DNA of 64,000 nucleotides from Pseudomonas sp. LRP2-20 (GTDB lineage Bacteria; Pseudomonadota; Gammaproteobacteria; Pseudomonadales; Pseudomonadaceae): NCBI RefSeq assembly GCF_024349685.1, contig NZ_AP025944.1, positions 2,920,001-2,984,000 on the forward strand. The letters are read 5' to 3'. This document shows positions 8,758 to 17,032 of this stretch, in pieces (position 1 is the first letter of the stretch; each line of letters opens with the position of its first letter). The notes under the pieces were generated by a model. It searched no databases and had not been told where the DNA came from. It worked only from the letters and a program-made list of their open reading frames with translations. Position numbers and translations under genes: made by a program.

Positions 8758-9414
8758 ATGCTGGTCATCGAGCACCTGCACAAGTCCTTCCCCACCGCCC
8801 AAGGCCCGCTTCAGGTCCTGCGCGGCGTCGACCTGAGCCTTTCCCACGGCAGCAGCCTGGCGCTGATGGGTGAATCCGGCAGCGGCAAGAGCACCTTGCT
8901 GCACCTGGTCGCCGGCCTCGACCGCGCCGACAGCGGGCGCATCTTCATCGACGGCACCCCCCTGCATGGCCAAGGCGAAGCCGCCCTGGCCCGCTGGCGA
9001 CGCGAGGGCATCGGCCTGGTATTCCAGCAATACAACCTGATCAGCAGCCTCGACGTGGCAGCCAACCTGGCCTTCCAGGCGCGCCTGGCCAAGCGCCACG
9101 ACCCGCAGTGGCTGGCCTACCTGGCCGAGCGCCTGGGGCTGACCGCCTTGCTCGAGCGCTACCCGGAGCAGCTGTCCGGCGGCCAGCAGCAACGTGTCGC
9201 CATCGGCCGGGCACTGGCCAGCCGACCAGCGTTGTTGCTCGCCGACGAGCCCACCGGCAGCCTCGACGAAGCCAGCAGCGACGAGGTGCTGGCCTTGCTC
9301 CTGCAACTGGTCGGCGAGGCCGGCAGCAGCGTGCTGATGGTGACCCACAGCCCGCGCCTGGCCGCTCGCCTGCAGCGCCGCTGCGTGCTGCACCAGGGCC
9401 GGGTGCAAGGCTGA
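8758..9414 (+). CDS. ABC transporter ATP-binding protein (MacB/LolD type)
   Basis: A 218-aa nucleotide-binding subunit with Walker A GESGSGKST, signature LSGGQQQRVAIGRAL, Walker B LLLADEPTGSLDEA and the switch His in VTHSPR. This short LolD/MacB type pairs with FtsX-like permeases and usually drives lipoprotein or substrate extraction at the inner membrane rather than import. Its stop overlaps the permease start (TGATG), and the third gene encodes an AttH-like lipoprotein. The trio matches the layout of the Agrobacterium att-type ABC locus. Confidence 0.92.
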   Translation: MLVIEHLHKSFPTAQGPLQVLRGVDLSLSHGSSLALMGESGSGKSTLLHLVAGLDRADSGRIFIDGTPLHGQGEAALARWRREGIGLVFQQYNLISSLDVAANLAFQARLAKRHDPQWLAYLAERLGLTALLERYPEQLSGGQQQRVAIGRALASRPALLLADEPTGSLDEASSDEVLALLLQLVGEAGSSVLMVTHSPRLAARLQRRCVLHQGRVQG

Positions 9415-11861
9415 TGAACAACCTGCTGCTCGCCCTGCAGGCACTGGGCAGCCACTGGGGGCGCCACCGCTTGCAGTGCATCAGCGTCTTTACTGGCCTG
9501 TGGCTGGCCACGGCGTTGTGGACCGGTGTACAGGCCCTCAACGCCCAGGCGCGCAGCGACTATGCCCAGGCCAGCGCCGTATTGAGCGGGCCGGCGCAGC
9601 GGCAGATCGTTGCCCGCGACGGGCAGCGTTTCGACCAGGCGCTGTATGTGCAGCTGCGCAGGCAAGGCTGGCACGTGACGCCGGTGCTGGAGGGGCGCTT
9701 GCGCCTGGCCGGTGAGCCAGCCGTTGCCGTCAGGCTGATCGGCATCGAGCCACTGAGCCTGCTGCCCGGCATGGCCGTCGCAGGTGCCGACCCGGCGAGC
9801 TTCGATCTGCAGGCTTTCATCGGCACACCAGGGCAAGCCTGGGCCGGGCCGGATACCCTGCGCCAATTGGCGGGCAAGCGGCGCACGGCCGATGGCCAGG
9901 CGTTGCCGCCACTGGCCCTGAATGAGCAATTGGCACCCGGCGTGCTGCTGGTGGATATCGGCGTGGCCCAGGCCTTGCTCGATGCGCCGGGCCAGCTGTC
10001 GCGGCTGATCAGCGACACCGACCGGCCGTTGCCACAGGCCTTCGCAGAGCGTTTGAAGGTCCAGCCGCCGGACGATGACAGCGACCTGCAACGCCTGACC
10101 GCGAGCTTTCATCTCAACCTGACGGCCCTCGGTTTGCTGGCCTTCGTGGTCGGGCTGTTCATTGCCCATGCCGCCATCGGCCTGGCGCTGGAGCAGCGGC
10201 GCGGCCTGATGCGCACCTTGCGAGCTTGCGGCGTGAGCCTCAAGGTGCTGCTGGCGGCGTTGGCCCTGGAGCTGGGAGCATTCGCCTTGGTCGGCGGCCT
10301 GGCGGGTGTGGCGGCGGGTTACCTGCTGGCCGCGCTGTTGCTGCCCGACTTCGCCTCCAGCCTGCGCGGCCTGTATGGTGCCCAGGTCTCCGGGCAGCTG
10401 CATCTGCCGCTGTACTGGTGGCTGGTGGGCATCGCCGTGAGCCTGCTCGGCGCCTTGCTGGCGGGCATCGACAGCCTGTTGCGTGCAGCGCGGTTGCCGT
10501 TGCTGGCGTTGGCTCAACCGCAAGCCTGGCGGTTGGCCCAGCGGCCCTGGTTGCAGCGCCAGGCGTGGGTTGCCGCAGCCCTGGCGTTGCTGGCCTTGGG
10601 CTGCGGCGCCTTCGGCAACAGCCTGCCGAGTGCCTTCACCCTGCTGGCCGCCCTGTTGCTGGCGGCCGCATTGCTGTTGCCGGGCACGCTGGCCCTGTTG
10701 CTGGCTGGCCTGGCGCGGCATGCCCGGCGGCCGCTGGCGCAGTGGTTCGTCGCCGACAGCCGCCAGCAGTTGCCGGCGCTGAGCCTGGCGCTGATGGCGC
10801 TGCTGTTGGCATTGGCCGCCAGCGTCGGGGTGGGTGGCATGACCGAAGGTTTCCGCCGCACCTTCGTCGGCTGGCTCGACCAGCGCCTGGCTGCGGACCT
10901 GTATGTCACACCCCGCGACAGCACGCAGGCGCTGCAGATGTACCAACACTTGCAGCAGGCCCCCGACATCGATGCCGTGCTGCCAAGCTGGCGAGTGGAG
11001 TGGCGCCTGCAGCGGTGGCCGGTGCAGGTGCAAGGGGTGAGTGATCATCCGTTCTACCGCAGCCACTGGCCGCTGTTGGAACAGGCTCCGGACGCCTGGG
11101 CGCAGGTGGCCAACGGGCAGGGCGCCATGCTCAGCGAACAATTGGCGCGGCGCCTAGGTGTAGGCATCGGCGATACCGTGCAGCTGCCGGGCGAACCGCC
11201 GCAGGGCATGCGGGTGGTGGGCATTCACGCCGACTACGGCAACCCGAAAGGGCATGTACTGGTCAATGCCGACTGGCTGCGCCAGCACGCGGCGACGGCC
11301 AGCCTGAGCGGTCTGAGCCTGCTGATCCGGCCTGGGCAGGTTGCCAAGGTCAAGGGCGCGTTGCAGCAGCGCTATGGCCTGGACGAATCGCAATTGGTCG
11401 AGCAGGCCAGCCTCAAAGCCTGGTCGACGCAGATATTCAGCCGTACCTTCGCCGTCACCGCAGCCCTGAACAGCCTCACCCTCGGTGTGGCTGGCGTGGC
11501 GCTGTTCATCAGCCAGCTGACCCTGGGCCAGCAGCGCCTGGGGCAGCTGGCACCGCTGTGGGCGCTGGGCGTGCCGCGCCGCTGGCTGGCCTGGCTGAGC
11601 CTGGGCCAGACGCTGATGCTCAGTGCCTTCACCGTGCTGCTGGCCATCCCCCTCGGGTTGCTGCTGGCCTGGTGCCTGGTGGCGGTGGTGAACGTTCAGG
11701 CATTCGGTTGGCGGCTGCCCTGGCACGTGTTTGCCAGCCAACTGCTGCAACTGGCCGCGCTTGGCGTGCTGACCAGCCTGCTGGCCAGCGCCTGGCCGTT
11801 GTGGCAACTGGCGCGGCGCCAGCCGAGTGAGTTGTTGCGGCGGTTTGCCGATGAAGGTTGA
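9414..11861 (+). CDS. FtsX-like ABC transporter permease
   Basis: An 815-aa membrane protein that partners the ATPase just upstream. It has an N-terminal helix followed by a periplasmic domain, a first FtsX-type helix block (from LGLLAFVVGLFIAHAAIGLAL near residue 240), several more helices, a second periplasmic domain and a C-terminal FtsX block (with FTVLLAIPLGLLLAWCLV). The double-FtsX layout in one chain is like two fused permease halves (AttF plus AttG). The ATG at 9414 overlaps the ATPase stop; its own stop overlaps the lipoprotein gene by 11 bases, so all three are translationally coupled. Confidence 0.88.
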   Translation: MNNLLLALQALGSHWGRHRLQCISVFTGLWLATALWTGVQALNAQARSDYAQASAVLSGPAQRQIVARDGQRFDQALYVQLRRQGWHVTPVLEGRLRLAGEPAVAVRLIGIEPLSLLPGMAVAGADPASFDLQAFIGTPGQAWAGPDTLRQLAGKRRTADGQALPPLALNEQLAPGVLLVDIGVAQALLDAPGQLSRLISDTDRPLPQAFAERLKVQPPDDDSDLQRLTASFHLNLTALGLLAFVVGLFIAHAAIGLALEQRRGLMRTLRACGVSLKVLLAALALELGAFALVGGLAGVAAGYLLAALLLPDFASSLRGLYGAQVSGQLHLPLYWWLVGIAVSLLGALLAGIDSLLRAARLPLLALAQPQAWRLAQRPWLQRQAWVAAALALLALGCGAFGNSLPSAFTLLAALLLAAALLLPGTLALLLAGLARHARRPLAQWFVADSRQQLPALSLALMALLLALAASVGVGGMTEGFRRTFVGWLDQRLAADLYVTPRDSTQALQMYQHLQQAPDIDAVLPSWRVEWRLQRWPVQVQGVSDHPFYRSHWPLLEQAPDAWAQVANGQGAMLSEQLARRLGVGIGDTVQLPGEPPQGMRVVGIHADYGNPKGHVLVNADWLRQHAATASLSGLSLLIRPGQVAKVKGALQQRYGLDESQLVEQASLKAWSTQIFSRTFAVTAALNSLTLGVAGVALFISQLTLGQQRLGQLAPLWALGVPRRWLAWLSLGQTLMLSAFTVLLAIPLGLLLAWCLVAVVNVQAFGWRLPWHVFASQLLQLAALGVLTSLLASAWPLWQLARRQPSELLRRFADEG

Positions 11862-12915
11862 AGCCTGGCTGTTGCTGGTCTGCCTGCTGCTGGCCGGGTG
11901 TGACGCGCCTGCGCCGCCGGCCAGCGGTTATGCCGGCCTCGGCGCGCAGGCGGCGGCGTTCAAGCAGGTCACGCGTGACACCGCGCTGGTGTTCCCCCGC
12001 GACCACGGCGCCCACGACGGCTATCGCATCGAATGGTGGTATGTCACCGCCAACCTGCGCGATGCCCAGGGCCGCGACTGGGGCGTGCAATGGACGCTGT
12101 TCCGGTCAGCCCTGCGCCCCGGCCCCGAAACCCACGGCTGGAACAGCCCCAACCTGTGGATGGGCCATGCCGCCCTGACCGACCCGAGCGGCCACCAGGT
12201 CAGCGAAACCCTGGCCCGTGGCGGCATCGGCCAGGCTGGCGTCGAGACCGGGCCGTTCCGGGCGTGGATCAACGACTGGTCGCTGCAAGGTGACGACAAC
12301 CTGCAGCGCTTGCAGATGCGTGCTGGCGGCCAGGGCTTTGGCTATGACCTGACCCTGGCCAGTGACAAGCCGCTGGTGCTGCACGGCGACCGGGGTTACA
12401 GCGAAAAGTCCGGCAAGGGCCAGGCTTCGTACTATTACAGCCAGCCGTTCTACCAGGTCAGCGGCGAGGTCGAGCGGGACGGGCAGCGCATTCCGGTAAG
12501 CGGCCAGGCCTGGCTGGACCGGGAGTGGAGCAGCCAGCCGTTGGCGGCCGGGCAACGTGGCTGGGACTGGTTTTCGCTGCACCTGGGCAGTGGCGCCAAG
12601 CTGATGCTGTTTCAGGTGCGTGAGGACCAGGGGCAGCCGTATCGGGCGGGTACCTGGGTTGGGCCTGACGGGGAGGTACGGGCGTTACAGGGGGCTGAGG
12701 TCGAGCTGACGCCGCTGGACTGGACACGCCAGGCCAACGGCAAGCGCGTGCCGACCCGCTGGCGGGTTCAGCTGCCCGCGGTGCAGCTGGATGTGCAAGT
12801 CGAGGCGGTGCAGCCCAAGGCCTGGATGGGCACCCGATTTCCTTACTGGGAAGGGCCGGTGCGGGTGAGCGGCAGCGCACAAGGGCGGGGGTATCTGGAG
12901 ATGACCGGGTACTAG
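11851..12915 (+). CDS. AttH/CrtC-like lipocalin-domain lipoprotein
   Basis: A 354-aa secreted lipoprotein. The signal peptide ends in the lipobox LLAGC with the acylated Cys at residue 17. The rest resembles the carotenoid 1,2-hydratase/AttH family (two lipocalin-like barrels): FPRDHGAHDGYRIEWWYVTANL near the N-terminus, then LWMGHAALTD and GQAWLDREWSSQPL. Despite the CrtC name, such proteins outside carotenoid clusters have no proven hydratase role. The ATG at 11851 is inside the end of the permease gene. It is probably the periplasmic or outer-membrane partner of the ABC exporter; its ligand is unknown. Confidence 0.85.
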   Translation: MKVEAWLLLVCLLLAGCDAPAPPASGYAGLGAQAAAFKQVTRDTALVFPRDHGAHDGYRIEWWYVTANLRDAQGRDWGVQWTLFRSALRPGPETHGWNSPNLWMGHAALTDPSGHQVSETLARGGIGQAGVETGPFRAWINDWSLQGDDNLQRLQMRAGGQGFGYDLTLASDKPLVLHGDRGYSEKSGKGQASYYYSQPFYQVSGEVERDGQRIPVSGQAWLDREWSSQPLAAGQRGWDWFSLHLGSGAKLMLFQVREDQGQPYRAGTWVGPDGEVRALQGAEVELTPLDWTRQANGKRVPTRWRVQLPAVQLDVQVEAVQPKAWMGTRFPYWEGPVRVSGSAQGRGYLEMTGY

Positions 12916-13026
12916 CGCCGAAGAATCGACGAAGACGAATGTAGGGTTCATCTCGCGGTTATGCTGGAAAGTCTGTCAGCACCTGGTAAATCTGCCAGTA
13001 GCGCGCTTTTGCACCTGTGAGCAAAT

Positions 13027-13070
13027 TAAGCCATCACCTGATACAGCGCAGCAATGCGCTGAATGGCTTA
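13027..13070 (+). promoter_or_regulatory. Nested hairpin in the leader of the 13096 gene
   Basis: Outer arms TAAGCCAT (13027-13034) and ATGGCTTA (13063-13070) enclose inner arms CAGCGCA (13044-13050) and TGCGCTG (13055-13061) around a GCAA tetraloop. Both stems are perfect. It lies 25 bases before the ATG at 13096 and over 100 bases after the AttH-like gene. It could be a leader structure or a terminator; no T-tract follows, which favours the first. Confidence 0.45.
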
Positions 13071-13095
13071 CTCACTCGAAGAACGGTGCTCGATA

Positions 13096-14469
13096 ATGCG
13101 TTTGCTAATGTGCCTGTTGTTTGTCATCGCAAGCTGTTTGACGGGATATTGGATTCTGCTGCGACCTTCCGTACCTGTACGCCCTGTTGCAGAAACCCAA
13201 GTTCTTTTGCTGGCAACAGTAAAGTCGCCATTGCTGGTCGAACTGAACCAACGCGGCGCACGAGCAGTAGAGCAACTCAAACGCTGGTATGACTCCACCA
13301 CCGATGATTGTGGCGGGCCAGACAAGCCGAGCTACCTGTGCAGCGGTATCGCTCTGCGCGCCACCGCCACCAGCCCGGATTCGCTGCCATGGGATCCCAG
13401 TGAGAAGCATATCGACAAAGGCAGCATCGCGTTTTCCTGGGTCCGCCGTGACAGCAACTTTGGCCGCCCCTTCGATAGGGCGAACGGGTTCTTGTTGCCA
13501 CCCCCTCAGGGCGTGCCGGAAGGCAAGATCAACAACCTTGAAGTACTGTGTACCTTTCCCACCGACGGCAATACGGACGTGCGCGAAGCTGCACAGGGGT
13601 GCGGCCCTCGCGAAGGGCTCGAAAGTACAACTGATGCCTGCCAGAAGGTGAGCATAACGAGTGCGGACGATTGGCTGAGAAGGTACAGCGTTGAGGATGT
13701 GAAGAGGGCGTGGATTTGCGGTTGGGACCTTCGCGAAAAACCGGCAAACATGAGAGCCGAATGGTTTGACATGGCAATTGAAGTAAGAGCAGGCCTGGTG
13801 GGTGAGACGTGGATGGGGTTCAACGAGATATTATTGCCCGTCTGGCCATCGGGCAGCGGGGCCAAGCTACCAGTGCAGGCATTCTTCTATGTCGAAGGTG
13901 ATCAACAAGCGCAGGTGAAGGCGCAGTATGACCAGATTCGCTACGAACGGTATGCCCAGTCAATCCCTGTCATTCGCACGAAGTTTCCAACTGACGAGGA
14001 TCAGGTCATGGTGTTTACCTACGCCGAAGAGGATCAGGCCGTGGGGCGACCTGTTCCCGAACCTAACATTGATTTCGAATCCGAACCGGTGGGTGAACGT
14101 AATGATTTTGTTGTTGACGGTGTCACGTTCTTAATGGCTAACCGCGGTGGCATCAGCGATGATAAGTATGTGGGCCAAGAGCTGATTAAGCTTAAGCACT
14201 TAGCGTTCGAGCATTACATTCATTTTTTATTGCCGGGCAAGGGGCGGCGTAAAGTACGATATAACTGGGGTTGCAACGATTACTGTATGAGATATACGAC
14301 CATTGCGGAAAATCAGAAAGTCCTTTCGGTGGAGCCTGAACTGCGCTATGGGACCGATGAGTTTATTATCGACGGCCCAGAAATAGTGACGGTTTATATT
14401 GATGACGGAGGTGAAGACAAGCGCATGGTGCTGGACAATCTCGAGGTAAGCGCACTGCCAGTCGAATAG
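13096..14469 (+). CDS. Secreted protein with a halovibrin (HvnC)-like N-terminal domain
   Basis: A 457-aa protein. The start MRLLMCLLFVIASCL gives a signal peptide or anchor. Residues about 55-150 have RWYDSTTDDCGGPDKPSYLC, then SGIALRAT, FSWVRRDSNFGRPF and NGFLLPP; this Cys-rich pattern is what I recall from Pseudomonas proteins annotated as halovibrin HvnC. The final ~120 residues (from NDFVVDGVTFLMANRGG) look like a separate beta-rich domain ending EDKRMVLDNLEVSALPVE. Several Cys pairs fit an exported protein. Function is unproven; halovibrin was named as an ADP-ribosylating activity but no such active site is evident to me. Base composition becomes AT-richer toward the 3' end, hinting at transfer. 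Confidence 0.6.
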   Translation: MRLLMCLLFVIASCLTGYWILLRPSVPVRPVAETQVLLLATVKSPLLVELNQRGARAVEQLKRWYDSTTDDCGGPDKPSYLCSGIALRATATSPDSLPWDPSEKHIDKGSIAFSWVRRDSNFGRPFDRANGFLLPPPQGVPEGKINNLEVLCTFPTDGNTDVREAAQGCGPREGLESTTDACQKVSITSADDWLRRYSVEDVKRAWICGWDLREKPANMRAEWFDMAIEVRAGLVGETWMGFNEILLPVWPSGSGAKLPVQAFFYVEGDQQAQVKAQYDQIRYERYAQSIPVIRTKFPTDEDQVMVFTYAEEDQAVGRPVPEPNIDFESEPVGERNDFVVDGVTFLMANRGGISDDKYVGQELIKLKHLAFEHYIHFLLPGKGRRKVRYNWGCNDYCMRYTTIAENQKVLSVEPELRYGTDEFIIDGPEIVTVYIDDGGEDKRMVLDNLEVSALPVE

Positions 14470-14502
14470 CCAGTACCAGCAGCCGTGACTGGACATGTGA
14501 GC

Positions 14503-14597
14503 CTCGTCGCGGGCAAGCCCGCTCTATCAGGTACCACGCGTCTCAAGTGCGAGACCGTCTTTGTGGGAGCGGGCTTGCCCGAAGAAGAGGCCGGCAC
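14503..14597. repeat. REP pair, interrupted on its right side by the IS256 insertion
   Basis: CGCGGGCAAGCCCGCTC near 14505-14523 and GTGGGAGCGGGCTTGCCCG near 14562-14580 form two opposed REP units. The sequence then reads GAAGAAGAGGCCGGCAC and is cut by the insertion sequence at 14598. The right half resumes after the element, so the REP region was the target locus. Confidence 0.75.
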
Positions 14598-15959
14598 GGA
14601 AGTGTCAGATTTTTTGTGTGCGGGCCGGTAACGGCCTGCCGTCAGGCAGGCCCTGATCTTCACCAGGTTGGCCTGATGAACCGATCTCCGTACAGAATCG
14701 CAAATTGATTCATCGCGCTTTTCCAATCATGGGCCGGTTTTCCCCAATTGGCTGTTATGTTGCGCAATCCCAGCCAAATCAGTTTGGTCGCTGCGTCATC
14801 ATTCGGGAAATGCCCTCGGGTCTTGATGACCTTGCGTAGCTGGGCGTTGATGCTCTCGATCGCGTTGGTGGTATAGATCACCTTCCGGATGGCGGGCGGA
14901 AAGACAAAGAATGGAATCACGCGATCCCAGGCGCGTCTCCAGGCAGCCACCACCGTTGGATATTTCTCACCCCACGGCCCGCTCTCAAACTCATCGAGTG
15001 CTTGCTCAGCCGCTTCGGCATTGATGGCTTGGTAAATCGGTTTCAGTTCCTTGGCCAGTGCGCGCCGTTTGTCCCAGGCCGCGTAGTCCAGGCTGTTGCG
15101 GATCAGATGCACGATGCACGTCTGCAATGTCGTCTCTGGAAACACGGCGCTGAGGGCTTCTGGCATGCCTTTAAGGCCATCGGTCACGGCAATCAGCACG
15201 TCCTCGACGCCACGTGTCTTGAGATCGTTGAACACCTTCATCCAGAACTTCGCACCCTCAGTGTTCTCGATCCAGATGCCCAGGATGTCGCGCGTCCCGT
15301 CGGGTAGAACGCCCAAAGCCAAGTAAATGGCCTTGTTGCGCACCAGGCCTTCTTCGCGAATCTTCACCCGCAGCGCATCAAAGAAAATGACCGGGTACAT
15401 CGGCTCCAATGGCCGCTGTTGCCACGCGCCAATTTCGTCCATGACCTCGTCTGTCACAGAGCTGATGAAGTCGGGTGAAACGTCGGTTCCATACTGCTCG
15501 GACAGGAAGGCCCGGATCTCTCTGACTGTCATTCCACGGGCGTACATGGCGATGATCTTGTCGTCGAAGCCAGTGTAACGGCGCTCATGTTTGGGGATCA
15601 GGATGGGCGAGAAGCTGCCGTCACGGTCGCGAGGGATATCCAAGCGCAGAGGCCCATCGCCGGTTAGCACTGTCTTGCCGCTTTTGCCGTTGCGCTGGTT
15701 GGTTTCATCCTCCGGGCGCTGCGCGCCCGGCGGATAACCCAGGTGGTGGCCAAGCTCGGCATGCAGAGCGCGTTCGATCAAGGCCTTCTTGAACGCCGCA
15801 GAGGCATCCTCGATAGCTTCTGCGGTCATCAGGCCCTCACCGAACTGCTCCAGCAGCTCCTTGGGGATTTTGGGCAGGTCACGCAGGGGTTTCTTTTTGG
15901 TTGGCATACATGCACCTCTTACTCATGTTATGCCCGAACACAAAATTTCTGACACCCTC
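14598..15959. mobile_element. IS256-family insertion sequence with 8-bp target duplication
   Basis: The element carries one transposase gene and imperfect terminal inverted repeats: left GTGTCAGATTTTTTGTGTG followed by CGGGC, and right, read inward on the other strand, GTGTCAGAAATTTTGTGTTC followed by GGGC. The 8-bp GCCGGCAC occurs at 14590-14597 and again at 15960-15967, directly flanking it, a duplication of the size expected for IS256. Removing the element rebuilds a continuous GAAGAGGCCGGCACAGG, the usual REP-flank sequence. The intact gene and exact duplication suggest a fairly recent insertion. Confidence 0.85.
14660..15907 (-). CDS. IS256-family (mutator-type) transposase
   Basis: A 415-aa DDE transposase that is apparently intact. 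The catalytic acids are visible as FFDALRVKI (first D), VTDGLKGMPEAL (second D) and TTNAIESINAQLRK (E), with the family hallmarks CIVHLIRNSLDY and GMTVREIRAFLSEQYG. The N-terminus (ERALHAELGHHLGYPPG) is the usual DNA-binding part. It is the only gene of the element. There is no sign of frameshift or truncation. Confidence 0.95.
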   Translation of the reverse strand: MPTKKKPLRDLPKIPKELLEQFGEGLMTAEAIEDASAAFKKALIERALHAELGHHLGYPPGAQRPEDETNQRNGKSGKTVLTGDGPLRLDIPRDRDGSFSPILIPKHERRYTGFDDKIIAMYARGMTVREIRAFLSEQYGTDVSPDFISSVTDEVMDEIGAWQQRPLEPMYPVIFFDALRVKIREEGLVRNKAIYLALGVLPDGTRDILGIWIENTEGAKFWMKVFNDLKTRGVEDVLIAVTDGLKGMPEALSAVFPETTLQTCIVHLIRNSLDYAAWDKRRALAKELKPIYQAINAEAAEQALDEFESGPWGEKYPTVVAAWRRAWDRVIPFFVFPPAIRKVIYTTNAIESINAQLRKVIKTRGHFPNDDAATKLIWLGLRNITANWGKPAHDWKSAMNQFAILYGDRFIRPTW

Positions 15960-15977
15960 GCCGGCACAGGCAGCGGA

Positions 15978-16856
15978 CTACCCGGGCTTTTCACCGCGAA
16001 ACTCACTCGGGCTCACGCCGCACTGCTTGCGAAAGAACCGGCTGAAATACCCCACGTCGGCAAACCCCAGTTCATGGGCAATCGCCTTCACACTCGCATC
16101 CGAATGCCCCAGCACCCGCTTGGCCTCCAGCACCAGTCGGGCATTGATCACAGTCATCGGGGTCATCCCCAGGTGCTCCTGGCACAGGCGCCCCAGCGTC
16201 GCCAAGGTCATGCCCAGTTCACTGGCATAGAAGCCCAACGGCCGGTGCTCGCGGTAGTGCCTGTCCACCAGCTCGCGAAACGCGGTCAGTTGCTGGCTGC
16301 GCCGTGACGCGGGGCGATGTGCCGGGTCGAGTGCCTGCTGGGCATGGCGCAAGGCCTGGATCAGCAGGGTGAGCAGCAGCGCCATGCTGCTGGCCACGTG
16401 CTCACGGGCGCGGTTGTGGTATTCCTCGCGCAGGGCAAAGCACAGCGGCAGCAACGGGTCGTCTTCGCTGGGCCAATGGGGCAGGGCGATGACCTGGGGT
16501 CTGTGCAGCGGCGCCAGCAGATTGGGGGCGAGCACCTGGGCGATGCTTTCCAGCGGTGGCTGGGCGGCGGTGATCACCTGGCCTTCGACCTCGCCGGCCC
16601 AGCGAAAACCGTGCACCACCTGCGCCGGTACATACACCACACAGGGTGCGCAGACGTGCACGCGCTCGCTGTCGAACAGCACTTCGCCGCTGCCGCTCTG
16701 CAGGTACAGCAACTGCAGCAGGCCGTCGTGGCGGTGCGCGGCGATTTCCCAGTTGTACGCGCCGGAGCGCTGGGAGATCTGCTCCACATGCAGGGATTCG
16801 TGCCACACCGGCTGTGCGGTTTCGCCGTACAGGGCGTAGTTGGGGATCTTGTTCAT
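15978..16856 (-). CDS. AraC-family regulator (PobR-like layout)
   Basis: A 292-aa regulator. The N-terminal cupin-like sensor (about residues 20-120) has WEIAAHRHDGLLQLLYL; the C-terminal double helix-turn-helix has LGMTLATLGRLCQEHLGM and DASVKAIAHELGFADVGYFS followed by RFFRKQCGVSPSEFR. I chose MNKIPNYALYG as the start; a longer frame adds 17 residues rich in Asn and Cys that look like leader. It is divergent from the SDR-flavoprotein-NIPSNAP-transporter genes and is their likely activator. A perfect inverted repeat (16920-16939) lies in the shared promoter region. The IS256 element sits 18 bases past its stop. Confidence 0.88.
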   Translation of the reverse strand: MNKIPNYALYGETAQPVWHESLHVEQISQRSGAYNWEIAAHRHDGLLQLLYLQSGSGEVLFDSERVHVCAPCVVYVPAQVVHGFRWAGEVEGQVITAAQPPLESIAQVLAPNLLAPLHRPQVIALPHWPSEDDPLLPLCFALREEYHNRAREHVASSMALLLTLLIQALRHAQQALDPAHRPASRRSQQLTAFRELVDRHYREHRPLGFYASELGMTLATLGRLCQEHLGMTPMTVINARLVLEAKRVLGHSDASVKAIAHELGFADVGYFSRFFRKQCGVSPSEFRGEKPG

Positions 16857-16919
16857 GTTGTTGTAATTGTTCTGATCGCACCCGGCCACTGTGCCACAGC
16901 CAGGCACAGGCTTCAGGTG

Positions 16920-16939
16920 CCGGTCACAAAATTGACCGG
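16920..16939. promoter_or_regulatory. Inverted repeat in the AraC/SDR divergent promoter region
   Basis: CCGGTCA and TGACCGG are separated by six bases (CAAAAT), a perfect 7-bp palindrome between the divergent starts at 16856 and 17033. Its place suggests an operator for the AraC-family regulator or another factor. No binding data are available. Confidence 0.45.
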
Positions 16940-17032
16940 AATGTGGCGACGCTTGCAGGTTTTGTCCATTCTGCCGGCCTGCCCCTCGGCCCTAGGCTGT
17001 TCGCCAGATCAAGCGACACTCTGGAGAGCGGC

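Noticed and set aside
9159..11141. Long minus-strand open frame over the ABC permease
   Set aside because: Gln- and Arg-rich antisense shadow of the permease; no ribosome-binding site or recognisable domain.
11851..12915. Carotenoid biosynthesis enzyme CrtC
   Set aside because: The fold family matches, but there are no carotenoid genes nearby and the protein is a lipoprotein coupled to an ABC transporter, so an AttH-like role is preferred.
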